NCBI RefSeq assembly: GCF_034555375.1
Contig: NZ_CP140706.1
Location: forward strand, 4,951,001-5,015,000
Length of the DNA stretch: 64,000 nucleotides
Direction of reading: 5' to 3'
DNA from: Pseudomonas sp. B33.4
GTDB taxonomy: Bacteria; Pseudomonadota; Gammaproteobacteria; Pseudomonadales; Pseudomonadaceae
This document shows positions 61,897 through 64,000 of the stretch, piece by piece (position 1 is the first letter of the stretch; every line of letters starts with the position of its first letter). Made by a program: the position numbers and the translations under genes. The notes beneath the pieces are model-generated. The model did not search any database. It was not told the origin of the DNA and saw only the letters and a program-made list of their open reading frames with translations.

Positions 61897-62313
61897 ATGC
61901 CTGACACCCATTACACCTTGCTCGACGAGTCGTTATGGCCGTTGATGAACAAATTTTACCGCAGCCACCAGTCCTCGATGAAAGCGGTTCGCGATGCGCA
62001 ATTGTGGGTCGCGCGACGGGGAGAGATTGTTGCCGCGTTGTGCTTGCGGCCAGTGTCCGGCGGGCAATGGTTGACCGGGCTGTTTGTGGATCCGGGGTGT
62101 CGTGAACAGGGCGTTGCCGCACAATTGATCGCAGCAGCGGTGCAGGATGTGAGCGAGCCGGTGTGGCTGTTCTGTCATCCTGATTTGCGTGAGTTTTATG
62201 AGCGACGCGGGTTCACGTTCGATCCGGCGCTGCCGCAAGCGATGGCAGAGCGATTGAGCCGGTATGCGCGGAGCAAGCCGATGATTGCTATGGAGCTGGC
62301 CCCTTCAATCTGA
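61897..62313 (+). CDS. GNAT-family acetyltransferase
   Basis: A 138-residue GNAT protein: LWVARRGEIVAALCLRPV, WLTGLFVDPGCREQGVAAQLIAAAVQDV and FCHPDLREFYERRGFTFDPALPQ. Length is short for the family but both the acetyl-CoA loop and the terminal FYERRGF strand are present. Substrate unknown. Confidence 0.85.
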   Translation: MPDTHYTLLDESLWPLMNKFYRSHQSSMKAVRDAQLWVARRGEIVAALCLRPVSGGQWLTGLFVDPGCREQGVAAQLIAAAVQDVSEPVWLFCHPDLREFYERRGFTFDPALPQAMAERLSRYARSKPMIAMELAPSI

Positions 62314-62322
62314 CGCAAAACC

Positions 62323-62412
62323 TTGTAGGAGTGAGCCTGCTCGCGATAGCGGTATGTCAGTCACCGAAAATGTCACTGACAGACCGCTATCGCGAGCAGG
62401 CTCACTCCTACA
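62323..62412. repeat. REP doublet (GTAGGAGTGAGCCTGCTCGCGATAGCGGT)
   Basis: TTGTAGGAGTGAGCCTGCTC plus GCGATAGCGGT at 62323 and the inverted ACCGCTATCGCGAGCAGGCTCACTCCTACA at 62383-62412: near-perfect 30-nt arms, with about 27 nt between. Confidence 0.92.
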
Positions 62413-62435
62413 GGGGGTAGTGGTGTTCTCGGGGA

Positions 62436-62975
62436 TCAGTCGTCGGCTGTGGGATCGAGATCCGGAAACATCACTTCGGTAAAACCGAACTTGCTGAAAT
62501 CGGTGATCCGCGACGGATACAAGCGGCCGATCAGGTGATCGCACTCGTGCTGCACAACGCGCGCGTGGAAGCCCGAAGCAGTGCGCACAACCGGCTCACC
62601 CTTCGGATCAAACCCTTCATAGCGAATCTGCTGATAACGCTCCACCGCGCCACGCAAACCCGGTACCGACAAACAGCCTTCAAAGCCCTCTTCCGTCAGC
62701 GGACTCAGCGGCGTGATCAGCGGATTGATCAGGATCGTCTGCGGCACCGCTTCAGCGTCCGGGTAACGTTCGCTGTGTTCGAATCCAAAGATCACCAATT
62801 GCAGATCGACGCCGATTTGCGGCGCAGCCAGGCCAACGCCACCGACGCTTTCCATGGTCTGGAACATGTCGTCGATCAGTTGCCACAACTCAGGGCTGTC
62901 GAACATCTCGGCCGGCACTGGCGGGGCGATGCGCAGCAGGCGCTCGTCGCCCATTTTCAGAATTTCACGGATCAT
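62436..62975 (-). CDS. def: Peptide deformylase
   Basis: A 179-residue PDF with all three motifs: [10 protein letters not shown] (residues 47-56; Q53), EGCLS (C101 as metal ligand) and HECDH (H143, E144, H147). It removes the N-formyl group from nascent proteins. The ATG follows the yihY stop by two bases. A second def elsewhere in the genome is usual in Pseudomonas, so this may be the accessory copy. Confidence 0.95.
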   Translation of the reverse strand: MIREILKMGDERLLRIAPPVPAEMFDSPELWQLIDDMFQTMESVGGVGLAAPQIGVDLQLVIFGFEHSERYPDAEAVPQTILINPLITPLSPLTEEGFEGCLSVPGLRGAVERYQQIRYEGFDPKGEPVVRTASGFHARVVQHECDHLIGRLYPSRITDFSKFGFTEVMFPDLDPTADD

Positions 62976-62977
62976 GA

Positions 62978-63928
62978 TCAGACTTCGTCAGTGTCCGGCT
63001 TGAGCGAATGATCGCGACCCAGGCCCGAGACGTGTTGTTTGGGATGCTCATCGAGTTCGCCGGGGACTTTTTCACCCGGGTCCTTGCCCTCGCTGGACAT
63101 GTGCTCGATCACCGCATTCATCTCCGCGCCGAGCAGCAACACAGCGGCAGAAATATAGAAGTACAGCAACAGCACGATGATCGCCCCGATGCTGCCATAC
63201 ATCGCGTTGTAGTTGGCGAAGGTTTTCACGTAGAACGCGAAACCCAGTGAGGCGATGATCCACACCACCACCGCCAATACCGAACCGGGTGTGATGAAGC
63301 GGAATTCCTGTTTGACGTCGGGCATCACGTAGTAGATCAGTGCCACGGCGACCATCATCAGAATCACGATCACCGGCCAGCGCGCGATGGTCCACACGGT
63401 GACGATGAAGTCTTCCAGTCCCACCTGCGCGGCAATCCAGCCCATGACTTGCGGCCCGAGCACCATCAGCGCGGCGGCCACCAGCAGCATCCCGGCAATG
63501 CCGACGGTGTAGAAAATCGACAATGGGAAGCGCTTCCAGACCGGTCGGCCTTCGACCACGTCGTACGCCGCGTTCATCGCACTCATCATCAAGCGCACAC
63601 CGGCGGATGCGGTGTACAGGGCGATCACGATACCGACTGAAAGCAGGCCACCCTTGGACTGCTGCAACTGATCGATCACCGGATTGACCTGTTCCAGTGC
63701 TTGCGGTGGCAAGACCAGTTCCGATTGCAGGCGCAGCCAGGAAAAGAAGTCCGGCAAGTGCAGGAAACCGATCAAGGCAATCAGAAACAGAATGAACGGG
63801 AACAGCGAGAACAGCATCTGGTAGGCCAGTGCCGAGGCGTAGGTCGACATTTCGTCGTCGACGAATTCAGTGACCGTGCGCATCATCACCCGATGCAGGG
63901 GCAGACCTTTCATGTCTGGAAATATCAT
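62978..63928 (-). CDS. YihY/BrkB-family membrane protein
   Basis: A 316-residue protein with about six hydrophobic segments and the YihY/virulence factor BrkB pattern ([88 protein letters not shown]). These proteins were once called ribonuclease BN, and their role is unclear. The ATG at 63928 has AAGGAG 8-10 nt upstream. It lies upstream of def in the same direction, with a two-base gap. Confidence 0.9.
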   Translation of the reverse strand: MIFPDMKGLPLHRVMMRTVTEFVDDEMSTYASALAYQMLFSLFPFILFLIALIGFLHLPDFFSWLRLQSELVLPPQALEQVNPVIDQLQQSKGGLLSVGIVIALYTASAGVRLMMSAMNAAYDVVEGRPVWKRFPLSIFYTVGIAGMLLVAAALMVLGPQVMGWIAAQVGLEDFIVTVWTIARWPVIVILMMVAVALIYYVMPDVKQEFRFITPGSVLAVVVWIIASLGFAFYVKTFANYNAMYGSIGAIIVLLLYFYISAAVLLLGAEMNAVIEHMSSEGKDPGEKVPGELDEHPKQHVSGLGRDHSLKPDTDEV

Positions 63929-64000
63929 TCGCGTCTCCTTTCGCCGCAGTACAGGTTTGAAGTCGTGGCGACTCAGGGGCCGTTTTTTACATCAAGGTAG

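Overview
The window looks like a chromosomal segment of a Pseudomonas of the fluorescens lineage. The evidence is the complete aotJQMOP-argR arginine/ornithine uptake operon, a gnuT/gnuK/gntR-type gluconate locus with GntR-like operators, BdlA-like PAS-PAS chemoreceptor proteins, PACE efflux genes, DUF2790 and PepSY small exported proteins, and many Pseudomonas-type REP palindromes. There are no rRNA genes, tRNA genes or CRISPR arrays that I can see. Species-level assignment is not possible by eye.

Layout. 0-2.8 kb: the 3' part of a giant leucine-rich-repeat protein made of tandem modules of about 300 residues. 2.8-8.2 kb (minus): argR, aotP, aotO, aotM, aotQ, aotJ, with a hairpin between aotJ and aotQ and an ArgR-like site upstream. 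9-10.9 kb (minus): acsA. 11.4-13.4 kb: a DUF2790 protein and nrdB without an adjacent nrdA, preceded by a long leader and a NrdR-box-like sequence. 13.5-18.3 kb: an accessory strip with an orphan Bro-N protein, an HNH nuclease of restriction type, an unrecognised protein with a cysteine/histidine cluster, a DUF3298-like exported protein and a small-domain protein. 18.4-20 kb: TauE/SafE exporter and divergent AraC regulator. 20.1-21.2 kb: a LexA-box-controlled small HTH gene and a toxin-first HigBA-like module. 21.2-28.3 kb: metallo-hydrolase/TetR pair, diguanylate cyclase, cytosolic PAS-PAS transducer, LysR regulator divergent from a glutamine-amidotransferase-like gene and a monooxygenase-fold gene.

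28.5-37.2 kb: GlpQ, AraC regulator, sterol-desaturase-like membrane protein, PepSY protein, FlxA-like coiled-coil protein, transmembrane chemoreceptor, ZntB/CorA-like transporter and Pit phosphate transporter. 37.3-40.5 kb: LysR/SDR pair and the first LysR/PACE pair. 40.5-42.9 kb: a composite repeat element abutting an ECF42-type sigma operon (SnoaL-like, DGPF/YCII, sigma). 43-47.7 kb: acetyltransferases, PPOX-fold protein, GyrI-like protein, LysE-type exporter, AlaC aminotransferase. 47.9-51.1 kb: gntT-gntK and divergent gntR. 51.2-54.2 kb: second LysR/PACE pair and an MFS transporter. 54.4-57.4 kb: alanine/glutamine-rich protein, two tandem paralogous beta-rich proteins, second PAS-PAS transducer. 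58-61.6 kb (minus): desaturase, PhnD-like binding protein, and a FecI-like sigma factor translationally coupled to an orphan glycine-betaine-type binding protein. 61.7-63.9 kb: a 36-residue basic protein, a GNAT protein, and yihY-def.

Most of the window is ordinary core and accessory Pseudomonas metabolism organised as regulator/target divergent pairs. The most unusual pieces are the modular LRR protein, the Bro-N/HNH/unknown strip after nrdB, the LexA-box gene beside a toxin-antitoxin module, the coupled sigma factor/orphan binding protein, the tandem beta-rich paralogues, and a repeat element that supplies the stop codon of a sigma-factor gene.
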